Positions 1 through 5,966 of a stretch of DNA of 6,010 bases are shown piece after piece. The notes under the pieces are model-generated. The model was not told where the DNA came from and did no database searches. It was given only the letters and a program-made list of their open reading frames with translations. Position numbers and translations under genes: made by a program. Location of the stretch: contig JAGVEU010000202.1 of assembly GCA_020057985.1 (NCBI GenBank), positions 1 to 6,010 of the forward strand. The letters run 5' to 3'. This stretch comes from Calditrichota bacterium. Its GTDB lineage: Bacteria; Electryoneota; RPQS01. The first letter of the stretch is position 1; each line of letters starts with the position of its first letter.

Positions 1-465
1 GAGCGACACAACCTCACTCCCGGCTCAGTCTGGGACATTGGCGATCCTACGGTTATCGTGAAGGTGTTCAATATTGGCTATCCCGAAGGTGTTGCCGATG
101 ACAATGAGAATAACCGCTCGATTGTACTCAAGTGGACGTTCGGCGACGTGGATTTTCTAACCACAGGCGATGCCGAACAACCGGTCGAGGCCAAGATCAT
201 GCAGCAATTCGGCGATGAACTCCGCTGCGAAGTTCTCAAGATAGATCATCATGGCAGCTCCGACGGCACCACGGAGAGTTGGATGGCGCGAGTCTCACCG
301 ATGTTTGCTGTGATCCCCGTGGCTCGCGACAATCCCTACGGCCATCCCCACGAAGAAAGTCTTGATGCCCTTCATAACCATAATGTCGAAATCCTGCGCA
401 CCGACCTCAACGGCACGGTAGATTTTGTTACCGACGGACAGAGTGTGATTGAGGCATGGTATTAG
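1..465 (+). CDS. ComEC/Rec2-like metallo-beta-lactamase-fold protein, C-terminal part (5' end outside window)
   Basis: The reading frame is open from base 1, so this is the last 154 codons of a longer gene; the GTG at 58 is internal, not a start. Visible motifs fit the C-terminal hydrolase domain of ComEC/Rec2 and its stand-alone relatives: an NNRSIVL strand (codons about 39-45), LTTGDAE with the metal-binding Asp at codon 57, IDHHGS at codons 81-86, and YGHPHEE with His at codons 115 and 117. The first metal-binding motif (HxHxDH) would lie upstream of the window. In ComEC this domain is attached to a membrane channel that imports single-stranded DNA during natural transformation and is thought to process the incoming DNA. 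Only the hydrolase end is visible, so a stand-alone MBL hydrolase is equally possible. The gene ends in TAG and converges on hicA, 12 bases away. Confidence 0.8.
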   Translation, partial: ERHNLTPGSVWDIGDPTVIVKVFNIGYPEGVADDNENNRSIVLKWTFGDVDFLTTGDAEQPVEAKIMQQFGDELRCEVLKIDHHGSSDGTTESWMARVSPMFAVIPVARDNPYGHPHEESLDALHNHNVEILRTDLNGTVDFVTDGQSVIEAWY

Positions 466-477
466 ACTAACACGACC

Positions 478-711
478 TCAGAGAAGTTTGAAGAACTCCT
501 CCGGAGTAACTTCAATATCCCGAAGGATCTTGCGCAGCAGTCCGCGACTGATGTCCTTCCCCTTGTGAATTGCAACGGTTGTTCGACGGCCATCAGGATG
601 AACATAACGAACGTGGCTGGTGCCACCGAGTGGTCTATGAACAAAGCCAAGCCGTTCGAGAGCAGCAATAAGTTGTCGAGACGTGACAACCGGTAGTCTG
701 TCGGGACTCAC
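478..711 (-). CDS. hicA: HicA family mRNA interferase toxin
   Basis: A 77-residue protein of the HicA (YcfA-like) family. It has a small dsRBD-like fold and, in characterised members, cleaves mRNA and so blocks translation until neutralised by HicB. The family pattern is clear: LP-V-T near residues 6-10, an LERLGF helix end at 18-23, the GTSH segment with the presumed catalytic His33, HPDGRRTTVAIH at 38-49, and a C-terminal helix with LLRKILRDIEVTPEEF. The length is normal for the family. The start is the GTG at 711-709: family members usually begin a few residues before the LP-V-T motif, and a TAG lies three codons upstream in the same frame. There is no well-spaced Shine-Dalgarno site (GGAA touches the GTG), so translation probably depends on ribosomes finishing hicB, six bases upstream. 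Confidence 0.88.
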   Translation of the reverse strand: MSPDRLPVVTSRQLIAALERLGFVHRPLGGTSHVRYVHPDGRRTTVAIHKGKDISRGLLRKILRDIEVTPEEFFKLL

Positions 712-717
712 TTCCAG

Positions 718-951
718 CTACACCGCAATATCGAGAGTTTTGATTCCAATGATTTCCGGGTACCGCGTGTCAATCGGCTTTCCATCCTCGGCAAGCTCCT
801 GAATACACATCTTGACAACTTCCCGGATATTGATGAGCGCTTCCTCGAAAGTGGTTCCTTGAGAGTAGCATCCCTGCAAGGCCGGACACTCTGCCACATA
901 GACTCCATCTTCATCCTGCTCAATGACAATTTGCATCCGATAGGTTTGCAT
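718..951 (-). CDS. hicB: HicB family antitoxin, short form
   Basis: A 77-residue protein matching the HicB (UPF0150-like) domain, a degenerate RNase H-like fold that binds and inhibits HicA. Diagnostic features are the MQIVIEQDEDGVYVAECPALQ segment (residues about 6-26), GCYSQGTTFEEALINIREV (about 27-45), and the helix ending in LAEDGKPI. Many HicB proteins carry an extra C-terminal ribbon-helix-helix or helix-turn-helix domain for autoregulation. None is visible here: the chain ends about 17 residues after the core. The ATG at 951-949 has a very good GGAGG eight bases upstream, which settles the start. The gene lies 23 bases after the 5'-nucleotidase stop and 6 bases before hicA. The hicB-then-hicA order is common outside the E. 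coli type locus. Confidence 0.87.
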   Translation of the reverse strand: MQTYRMQIVIEQDEDGVYVAECPALQGCYSQGTTFEEALINIREVVKMCIQELAEDGKPIDTRYPEIIGIKTLDIAV

Positions 952-958
952 AACGGCA

Positions 959-965
959 CCCTCCC
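959..965 (-). promoter_or_regulatory. Strong Shine-Dalgarno site for hicB
   Basis: On the minus strand this reads GGGAGGG, with the GGAGG core at 964-960 and eight bases to the ATG at 951. It is the best ribosome-binding site in the window. It lies in the 23-base gap after the nucleotidase stop, which suggests the antitoxin is translated independently and well even when it is carried on the upstream gene's transcript. Confidence 0.75.
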
Positions 966-974
966 TGTCTTGAT

Positions 975-2588
975 TTAATTCCGATCCACATTCACCCAGC
1001 GCCCGTCGAGTTTGGGATTGAGCGGCGAAAATTCTTTGATATATTCCATGAGCGATTCGCGCATGTAGATTCCAGTCTCAATGGCGGCATCACTGCGCAA
1101 GGCCGCGAGCTTCTCCATTCCTGAATTGCCTTCCAATAGATAATCCGTAGTCACGAGGCGATAGCTCTTGTTGGGATCATAGGGTTTGCCGCCGATCTCC
1201 AAGGATACCACGCGCTCACCTTTGGCTTTGGTGCGATCAATCTTCACCCGCATTCCGCTCACGTACAGTCCACTCCCGCCGTAAGCCACCTTATCTTCCA
1301 CCATGTCCTTGACAAACTGACCGGTTACATTGACTGCACCCAGCGTGTTGTCGAACGGCAGAACATTGAACACATCGCGCGGTGTGATATTCCCGGAAGG
1401 AAGATCGGTGCGCACTCCGCCCTTGTTCGTGAGCGCCAAATCTCCTTTGAGCTTCCATTGCATGGCGTCACAAACCATGTTGCCGAGCAGGGATTCTCCT
1501 TCGCCGATGCGGGTGATGGGAATCATGGATTCGCCGATTTTCTCGCCGTACCCGATTTCCACGCGGGCTACGGAAGTATCAATGCCGAGCGCAACGTCAC
1601 GATTGCGCGGAAAACGATCGGACAGCAAGGTAACCAATGTGCCCTGATCCTGAAACGGCTTCCACCCTACAAGGGTTTTTGTCTCGAGATCAAACTCAAA
1701 CTCGATCATGTGGATATTGGTGCCGCGTCCGTAACCTTGAAAGCACGGAGTGTGTGTGACGGGATCCACCCACGGCTCCTGATAGCCCACATGAATATCG
1801 CCGCAGAACATGATCGAGATGCCATCCACTCTTCGAGCCAATTCAAAAGCATTGCGCGGGAAGTCCGACTTCCAACCCTCCTTCTCGCTTCTCTCCAGAT
1901 CATCCCAAGCATCCCAGCGATCATAGGGCAATCCGAGATGCACGGCGGCAATGATGACGTCCACACCCTGAGCACGCAAGGTATCCCGGTAGGCGGCCAG
2001 AACCGGAACTTCCGGATCAAAGCGCAGACCGCGGATGTTCTCCTCGAACGCCGCTCGCACGGTGCCGCTGGTGGTCAGGCCGATGATTCCGACTTTCAGC
2101 GGGCCGATGGTCTTGATAATATAAGGCTGCGCGAAGTGAACGATTCCATTGGCGGTGGTGTCGAAGATGTTGGCTGCCAGCACGGGAAACTCCGCCGCTT
2201 TCATCAGATGCTCGGGAACCTGCCGGCCCAAATCGAATTCATGATTTCCCAAGACCCATGCATCATAGCCCATGTCGTTCATGTAGCGCACGACCGCATC
2301 GCCTTTGGTTTTTGTGCCGACCAGAGTGCCCTGAAAAATATCTCCGGTGTCCAACAGCAGGAAGCCTTTGTTTTCGCGGATACAGCGCTGCCGTGTCTCT
2401 GCGATCAACGTAGCCGCCGAGGCGCCCCCGCCAAGTTGTGGCGGATACTCCGGATTCATGAACACCGCTTCCGATGAATCAATTCCGCCGTGCACGTCAT
2501 TGGTGTGCATGACCACGATGGAAAAGGTCTTTGCCGAGGCAGAAAGGGACAGGAAGCATGCGAACAGGATGAATGATAGAATCTTCAT
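975..2588 (-). CDS. Periplasmic 5'-nucleotidase / UDP-sugar hydrolase family phosphoesterase
   Basis: A 537-residue, two-domain member of the UshA/CD73 family, which dephosphorylates nucleotides (and in some members UDP-sugars or cyclic nucleotides) outside the cytoplasm. Residues 1-19 form a signal peptide with a likely SASA|K cleavage site. The calcineurin-like metallophosphatase domain (about 22-300) has HTNDVHG (Asp31, His33), LLDTGD (Asp83), LGNHEFD (Asn115, His116), AAVH (His217) and CGDIH (264-266). The last motif is normally GHxH or GHxQ, so Asp264 replaces a metal-binding His. The C-terminal substrate domain (about 350-530) has ESLLGNMVCDAM, NKGGVR (388-393), LPFDNTL (410-416) and YVSG. 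The usual GGDG-aromatic motif is GNSGM (487-491). Length is typical. The start ATG lies 9 bases after the nuclease stop, with AAGGA about 13 bases upstream. Exact substrate cannot be told from sequence. Confidence 0.88.
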   Translation of the reverse strand: MKILSFILFACFLSLSASAKTFSIVVMHTNDVHGGIDSSEAVFMNPEYPPQLGGGASAATLIAETRQRCIRENKGFLLLDTGDIFQGTLVGTKTKGDAVVRYMNDMGYDAWVLGNHEFDLGRQVPEHLMKAAEFPVLAANIFDTTANGIVHFAQPYIIKTIGPLKVGIIGLTTSGTVRAAFEENIRGLRFDPEVPVLAAYRDTLRAQGVDVIIAAVHLGLPYDRWDAWDDLERSEKEGWKSDFPRNAFELARRVDGISIMFCGDIHVGYQEPWVDPVTHTPCFQGYGRGTNIHMIEFEFDLETKTLVGWKPFQDQGTLVTLLSDRFPRNRDVALGIDTSVARVEIGYGEKIGESMIPITRIGEGESLLGNMVCDAMQWKLKGDLALTNKGGVRTDLPSGNITPRDVFNVLPFDNTLGAVNVTGQFVKDMVEDKVAYGGSGLYVSGMRVKIDRTKAKGERVVSLEIGGKPYDPNKSYRLVTTDYLLEGNSGMEKLAALRSDAAIETGIYMRESLMEYIKEFSPLNPKLDGRWVNVDRN

Positions 2589-2597
2589 GGTATATGT

Positions 2598-3374
2598 CTA
2601 ATCCTTCTTGGGACAGGGATTCTTGGTGTTGAACTTCCACAGGCTTAGGTTGACAGCGCTCTCGATACGATCTTCCAGTGAATCCGGCAATGTGCTGAAG
2701 AAATCTAATCCGGAGAGATGCTCAACCGAATCTACAGTCACGGCAAAATGTTCAACGGGCAACTTGGAGCCTTCATTGGCCATCACGAAGCCGATAGCAC
2801 GCGGCTCGGCATTGCCGGCAGAAAGAATAACTTTGAAAAAATATTTTGCAACGGCCAGTTTACCGGACTTGCGGGTCTTGGGCAATTTCCCTTTGAGTAC
2901 CGGACCTGTCACGATGTAAACCGAATCGAAATCAACTGCAAAGTTCCTGACTACCGTTTCGAGCTTGCTCCAGATGCCGGTGTTAAATGCAGGGCGCTGC
3001 GGGCAAGCGTTGGTATAGAGAAAACTCTCCTTCATTGCTTCCTCACTCCAACGCATGTCGGCTGCCGGAGCAAGGTGTCCGCGCTGGAATTTTTTAGAAT
3101 CGGGATAGTCATTCTTATCTGACGATCCGGCAATCTCCGAATCGGCTTTGAAATCGAAGTTGTCGCGGCTGACCACGCGGTCACAGACCTCGCGAGCGGT
3201 TAACTTGTAAGATACCCAAGCCGCCTGATGATAGGATGGATTAAATCCAAGTGAGTAACCGGCTCGTTCATAAGCCACCTCGTGCGCCGGTGTCCCCATT
3301 TCAAGATTGTCCGACTGCGCAAAGATACTGCTTTGAAATAGCAGCAGGCAAAGGATGGCGAAGAAATTTGTCAT
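2598..3374 (-). CDS. Secreted DNA/RNA non-specific endonuclease (NUC1 / Serratia nuclease family)
   Basis: A 258-residue protein of the beta-beta-alpha-metal nuclease family that includes Serratia nuclease and mitochondrial endonuclease G. These enzymes cut DNA and RNA without sequence preference using one divalent metal. Residues 1-19 form a signal peptide (cleavage likely SIFA|Q), so it acts in the periplasm or outside. The catalytic motif is QRGHLAPAADM at 97-107 with general base His100; the family consensus begins DRGH, so Gln97 is unusual. The metal-binding Asn131 lies in PAFNTGIWSKLE (128-139), followed by YIVTGPVL (153-160) and the C-terminal LSGLDFFSTLPD (220-231). Length is typical. 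The ATG at 3374 is the only reasonable start (an in-frame TGA lies just upstream), but no Shine-Dalgarno site is visible. The gene runs straight into the 5'-nucleotidase, 9 bases away, which points to cotranscription and a joint role in nucleic acid breakdown. Confidence 0.9.
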   Translation of the reverse strand: MTNFFAILCLLLFQSSIFAQSDNLEMGTPAHEVAYERAGYSLGFNPSYHQAAWVSYKLTAREVCDRVVSRDNFDFKADSEIAGSSDKNDYPDSKKFQRGHLAPAADMRWSEEAMKESFLYTNACPQRPAFNTGIWSKLETVVRNFAVDFDSVYIVTGPVLKGKLPKTRKSGKLAVAKYFFKVILSAGNAEPRAIGFVMANEGSKLPVEHFAVTVDSVEHLSGLDFFSTLPDSLEDRIESAVNLSLWKFNTKNPCPKKD

Positions 3375-3403
3375 ATCAGTACAGTGTCAAGGTCAGCGAA
3401 TTC

Positions 3404-3431
3404 AAGTTTGTGGTTTGCAGTTTGAGGTTTG
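3404..3431. repeat. Four-copy 7-base tandem repeat in the leader of the nuclease gene
   Basis: On the plus strand the unit is NNGTTTG, with GTTTG exact at 3406, 3413, 3420 and 3427. The two bases before each core vary (AA, TG, CA, AG). On the transcribed minus strand it reads CAAACNN four times, between the barrel gene's stop at 3437 and the nuclease start at 3374. No Shine-Dalgarno site is seen in this 62-base gap. The function is unknown. Confidence 0.75.
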
Positions 3432-3436
3432 ATTCT

Positions 3437-4714
3437 TCAGAGTTCATATCTCAGCGTAATCATTCCGCGAAACAGCGCGGTTTCCACATGGTCGCTGTCG
3501 GTGCGATCGGTTTCGTCGTAGAGTGATTGCCGGAAGAGATCGGGATTCACATAGTTGAGTTTACCGAGTTCAAAACCGAAATCTCCGGTCAGCCGTTGCA
3601 AGTGGAATCCGATTCCGGCGCTGAAAAGCGTAGTAGCCTGCTCGTCGTTGGTGGGCGAGGTGTAGTAGACAAAGCCCAAGCGCACGGGAGCGCCGGGGAC
3701 AATCTGTTGCTCGGCTCCGGCGCGAATCTCGAAGGTGTTGTCAAAGTCCTTGTCCACGTCTTTATAAGTGTGAATTTCGGTTTCGAGAATCAGAATCGGC
3801 CGATATTCATTCTGCGGACGATATTGCACACCGACGGCAAAATGACTGGGATAGGTTTGCGTGATAGTACCGGAGGATATGGCCACGGAGTCTACGTTCT
3901 TGGAAAAGCCATCGAGTTTGACGTCCTTGTCGAATTTGAAATCACCGGTGGGCAGCAGCGCTCGCGCACCGACGGAAACACGTTCGCTCAGACTGAACAA
4001 AGCTCCCACATTCATTTCTGCGGGAGTGCCGTTCGGGGAGTATTCCACGAAATCCACCTGATTTTTCTTGGTGGTGTCGGTCTTGTCGGCATAGTAGACT
4101 CCGCGCGTGTAGCTCCAGTCTCCCTGCAGTGCGCTGACGCTGAATCCCACCGCGAGCTGATCCATTGCTTTGGCCGCCGCGCCGACGGTAATCGAGCGCA
4201 GGTCTCCGGTAATATCGAGGCGGTTATCCCCCAACTTCAGATCCTGAATACCGCCGGAGGTGTAACGATTTCGCACTTCCTCGTGGTAGCGATAGTCAAA
4301 GCGATAGGTCGAGTAGCTCGCCGCTGAAAGCACGAGCGAGCGAGTTGGTTCCAGAGGAACGCGCCACGCCACTCCGCCGTCCAGTTTGGAATAGAGGTGG
4401 TCGTTCATTGCATAGTTGTTGTAACCGAGCACGCCGTCAAACGCATCATAGAACGGATAGGAGCGTGTTTCTTTAACCCGCGAGACATCGGCGGAAAGAT
4501 CAATCCGCCACGGTTTTTCCTGATTGGCGAGGGTGGCTGGATTGCCCATCATTGCCGCAGGTCCGGTCTCATGGACAAGAAAAGTCCTACCCAAGCCAAG
4601 GCTGCGTGCCGAAAAAGCGCCGGGTCGCGTCCCTAAAGTTGGATCGGCAAAGGGCGATTGTGCAAATACAACCGACGCAAGTAACAGGCTCAGAAGTAGA
4701 GTGAGATAACGCAT
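3437..4714 (-). CDS. Outer-membrane beta-barrel protein, FadL/OmpP1-like
   Basis: A 425-residue exported protein. Residues 1-18 form a signal peptide, cleavage likely VVFA|Q. The segment SARSLGLGRTFL (about 38-49) followed by NPATLA (58-63) resembles the N-terminal plug region of FadL/OmpP1/PorV-type barrels, where a glycine-rich stretch leads to a W/GNPA motif. The rest is a run of alternating hydrophobic and polar strands (for example SITVGAAAKAM, LAVGFSVSAL, MNVGALFSL, SVGARALL, HFAVGVQYR, EIRAGAEQQ, RLGFVYYTS) separated by charged loops, and it ends in a terminal strand MITLRYEL. The start is the ATG at 4714: it has AGGA eight bases upstream, while the in-frame TTG at 4720 is only two bases from that site. 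FadL proteins carry hydrophobic compounds, but the substrate here cannot be inferred. It sits 62 bases upstream of the nuclease gene. Confidence 0.78.
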   Translation of the reverse strand: MRYLTLLLSLLLASVVFAQSPFADPTLGTRPGAFSARSLGLGRTFLVHETGPAAMMGNPATLANQEKPWRIDLSADVSRVKETRSYPFYDAFDGVLGYNNYAMNDHLYSKLDGGVAWRVPLEPTRSLVLSAASYSTYRFDYRYHEEVRNRYTSGGIQDLKLGDNRLDITGDLRSITVGAAAKAMDQLAVGFSVSALQGDWSYTRGVYYADKTDTTKKNQVDFVEYSPNGTPAEMNVGALFSLSERVSVGARALLPTGDFKFDKDVKLDGFSKNVDSVAISSGTITQTYPSHFAVGVQYRPQNEYRPILILETEIHTYKDVDKDFDNTFEIRAGAEQQIVPGAPVRLGFVYYTSPTNDEQATTLFSAGIGFHLQRLTGDFGFELGKLNYVNPDLFRQSLYDETDRTDSDHVETALFRGMITLRYEL

Positions 4715-4722
4715 GAACAAAA

Positions 4723-4726
4723 TCCT
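4723..4726 (-). promoter_or_regulatory. Shine-Dalgarno site deciding the barrel protein's start
   Basis: On the minus strand this is AGGA in TATAGGATTTTG. It is eight bases from the ATG at 4714 but only two from the in-frame TTG at 4720. Spacing therefore favours the shorter, 425-residue protein, which also gives a more typical signal peptide (MRYLT rather than a leading MFM). Confidence 0.55.
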
Positions 4727-4771
4727 ATATTCAGAAGTTAATAGATAATCACATGAGCGAAACAGACAGCC

Positions 4772-5959
4772 TCAAGCTGTAGTCGCCAGTTCCACCGCCC
4801 GCTTGGAGATTTCCTCAATCGGTGTGTCAATCCCGTGGAATTCGAGTTTGGTGAAAAGCTCGGGAGACTCCATTCGAGCCTGCTCGAAGATCTTCAAACC
4901 CTCTTCCCATTTGTTGCCGGTCATGCGCACGACCATCGGTTTGGACAAACCGTGTTCGCGGAGGAATTGAACCACACCCTTGGCAAAATCATCGCAACGG
5001 GAGATGCCACCGAAGCGCGCGCCGAAGATTGCTTTCACGTTTGGATTTTCGTCCACCAGCACAAGCATCTTGGCAATGCGATCAGGTGTGGGGCCGCCGC
5101 CGCTGTCCATGAAGTTTGCGGGTTTGCCGCCGTAGTAATGAATGAAGTCATTGCCCATGATTCCGAAACCAGCACCGCCGGGAAACATGCCAATGTCACC
5201 GTCGAGATCCACGTAGGGTATGCCCCACTCCTTGGCCTGCTTTTCGCGTTCGGTGAGTTCACCCTCTTCGTGGCGCATTTGAATTCCCATCTCCGCGACT
5301 TCCGGATGGCGGAATAAGGCGTCATCATCCAGCGCAATGCGGGCATCGGCGGCAATCCACTGGCCCTCGGTTGTGCGCACGAGCGGATTGATCTCGGCAA
5401 CTTTGCAATCCTGCTTCTTGAACAGATTGAAAAGCCGGACGGCGATATCTGAAACCGTTTTGAGATCATTTCCTGATAATCCCAAGGCACGCGCCATCTG
5501 AATCCCGTGATGAGGATAGCAGGGCTCATCAATTTCAAATGGGATTTTGATGATTTTCTCCGGTGAAATGCGCGCGGTTTCTTCGATCTCGACTCCGCCT
5601 TCCGCACAGCCGATCAGCACAAGCTTGTATTCCGTGCGATCAATGGTCACACCAAGATAGATTTCCCGCTCGATTTTCAGCGCTGGTTCGATCAATATTT
5701 TCTGCACCGGATAGCCTTTAATGACCAGCGCGAGAATTTGCGAGGACAAGGTTTTTGCTTCGATCTCATTCTGTGCGATCTTCACTCCCCCGGCCTTGCC
5801 ACGTCCGCCGGTGAGCACCTGCGCTTTCAGGACAATCGGAAAACCGATTTCTGCCGCAGCCTTAGCGGCATCATCTGCTAAAGTAACAACTTTGCCGGTA
5901 GAAACAGGAATTTTATGGTTCTGAAAAAAGGCTTTGCCTTCGTGTTCGTAGAGACGCAT
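4772..5959 (-). CDS. sucC: Succinate-CoA ligase (ADP/GDP-forming) beta subunit, divergent type
   Basis: A 395-residue cytoplasmic protein that aligns over its full length with SucC, the ATP-grasp subunit of succinyl-CoA synthetase, which couples succinyl-CoA cleavage to nucleoside triphosphate formation in the TCA cycle together with SucD. The ATP-grasp domain (about 1-235) shows MRLYEHEGKAFF, VLKAQVLTGGRGKAGGVK (43-60), EGGVEIEE (120-127), the metal ligands' region AEINPLV (188-194) and DARIALDDDALFRHPE with Asp205. The C-terminal CoA-ligase domain has LDGDIGMFPGGAGFG (252-266), GGKPANFMDSGGG (277-289) and GARFGGISRCD (313-323). In E. coli-type SucC the equivalents are NGAG and NIFGGIxRCD, so two conserved Asn positions differ. 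Start ATG at 5959 matches the family N-terminus; no Shine-Dalgarno site is seen. Unusually, sucD does not follow; a barrel-protein gene does. A related acyl-CoA ligase subunit is possible. Confidence 0.86.
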   Translation of the reverse strand: MRLYEHEGKAFFQNHKIPVSTGKVVTLADDAAKAAAEIGFPIVLKAQVLTGGRGKAGGVKIAQNEIEAKTLSSQILALVIKGYPVQKILIEPALKIEREIYLGVTIDRTEYKLVLIGCAEGGVEIEETARISPEKIIKIPFEIDEPCYPHHGIQMARALGLSGNDLKTVSDIAVRLFNLFKKQDCKVAEINPLVRTTEGQWIAADARIALDDDALFRHPEVAEMGIQMRHEEGELTEREKQAKEWGIPYVDLDGDIGMFPGGAGFGIMGNDFIHYYGGKPANFMDSGGGPTPDRIAKMLVLVDENPNVKAIFGARFGGISRCDDFAKGVVQFLREHGLSKPMVVRMTGNKWEEGLKIFEQARMESPELFTKLEFHGIDTPIEEISKRAVELATTA

Positions 5960-5966
5960 AAGAAAA

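Noticed and set aside
416..433. Possible hairpin CGGTA / TACCG near the end of the ComEC-like gene
   Set aside because: The stem is only five pairs, it lies inside the coding sequence, and no T tract follows, so it is not a convincing terminator.
58..465. GTG at 58 as the true start of the ComEC-like protein
   Set aside because: The frame stays open to base 1 and the upstream residues fit the same domain; a hydrolase beginning here would lack its first metal-binding motif.
708..959. An 83-codon minus-strand frame beginning at GTG just before hicB
   Set aside because: It overlaps hicB in another frame, has no recognisable domain, and the GGAGG spacing and the homology both support hicB's ATG.
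1458..2477. A long plus-strand open frame of 339 codons opposite the 5'-nucleotidase
   Set aside because: It lies entirely antisense to a gene with clear family motifs, its translation resembles no known domain, and it is best explained by the codon bias of the opposite strand.
2556..2558. Cys11 of the nucleotidase signal peptide as a lipoprotein anchor
   Set aside because: The residues before it (Leu-Phe-Ala) are a poor lipobox and hydrophobic residues continue after it; a normal SASA|K cleavage site fits better.
3527..4327. A plus-strand open frame of 266 codons opposite the barrel protein
   Set aside because: It is antisense to a gene with a signal peptide and consistent beta-strand pattern; its own translation has no recognisable domain or signal.
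4715..4771. Promoter or terminator in the gap between sucC and the barrel protein
   Set aside because: The gap is AT-rich, but I could not find well-spaced -35/-10 boxes or a stem with a T tract that I would defend.
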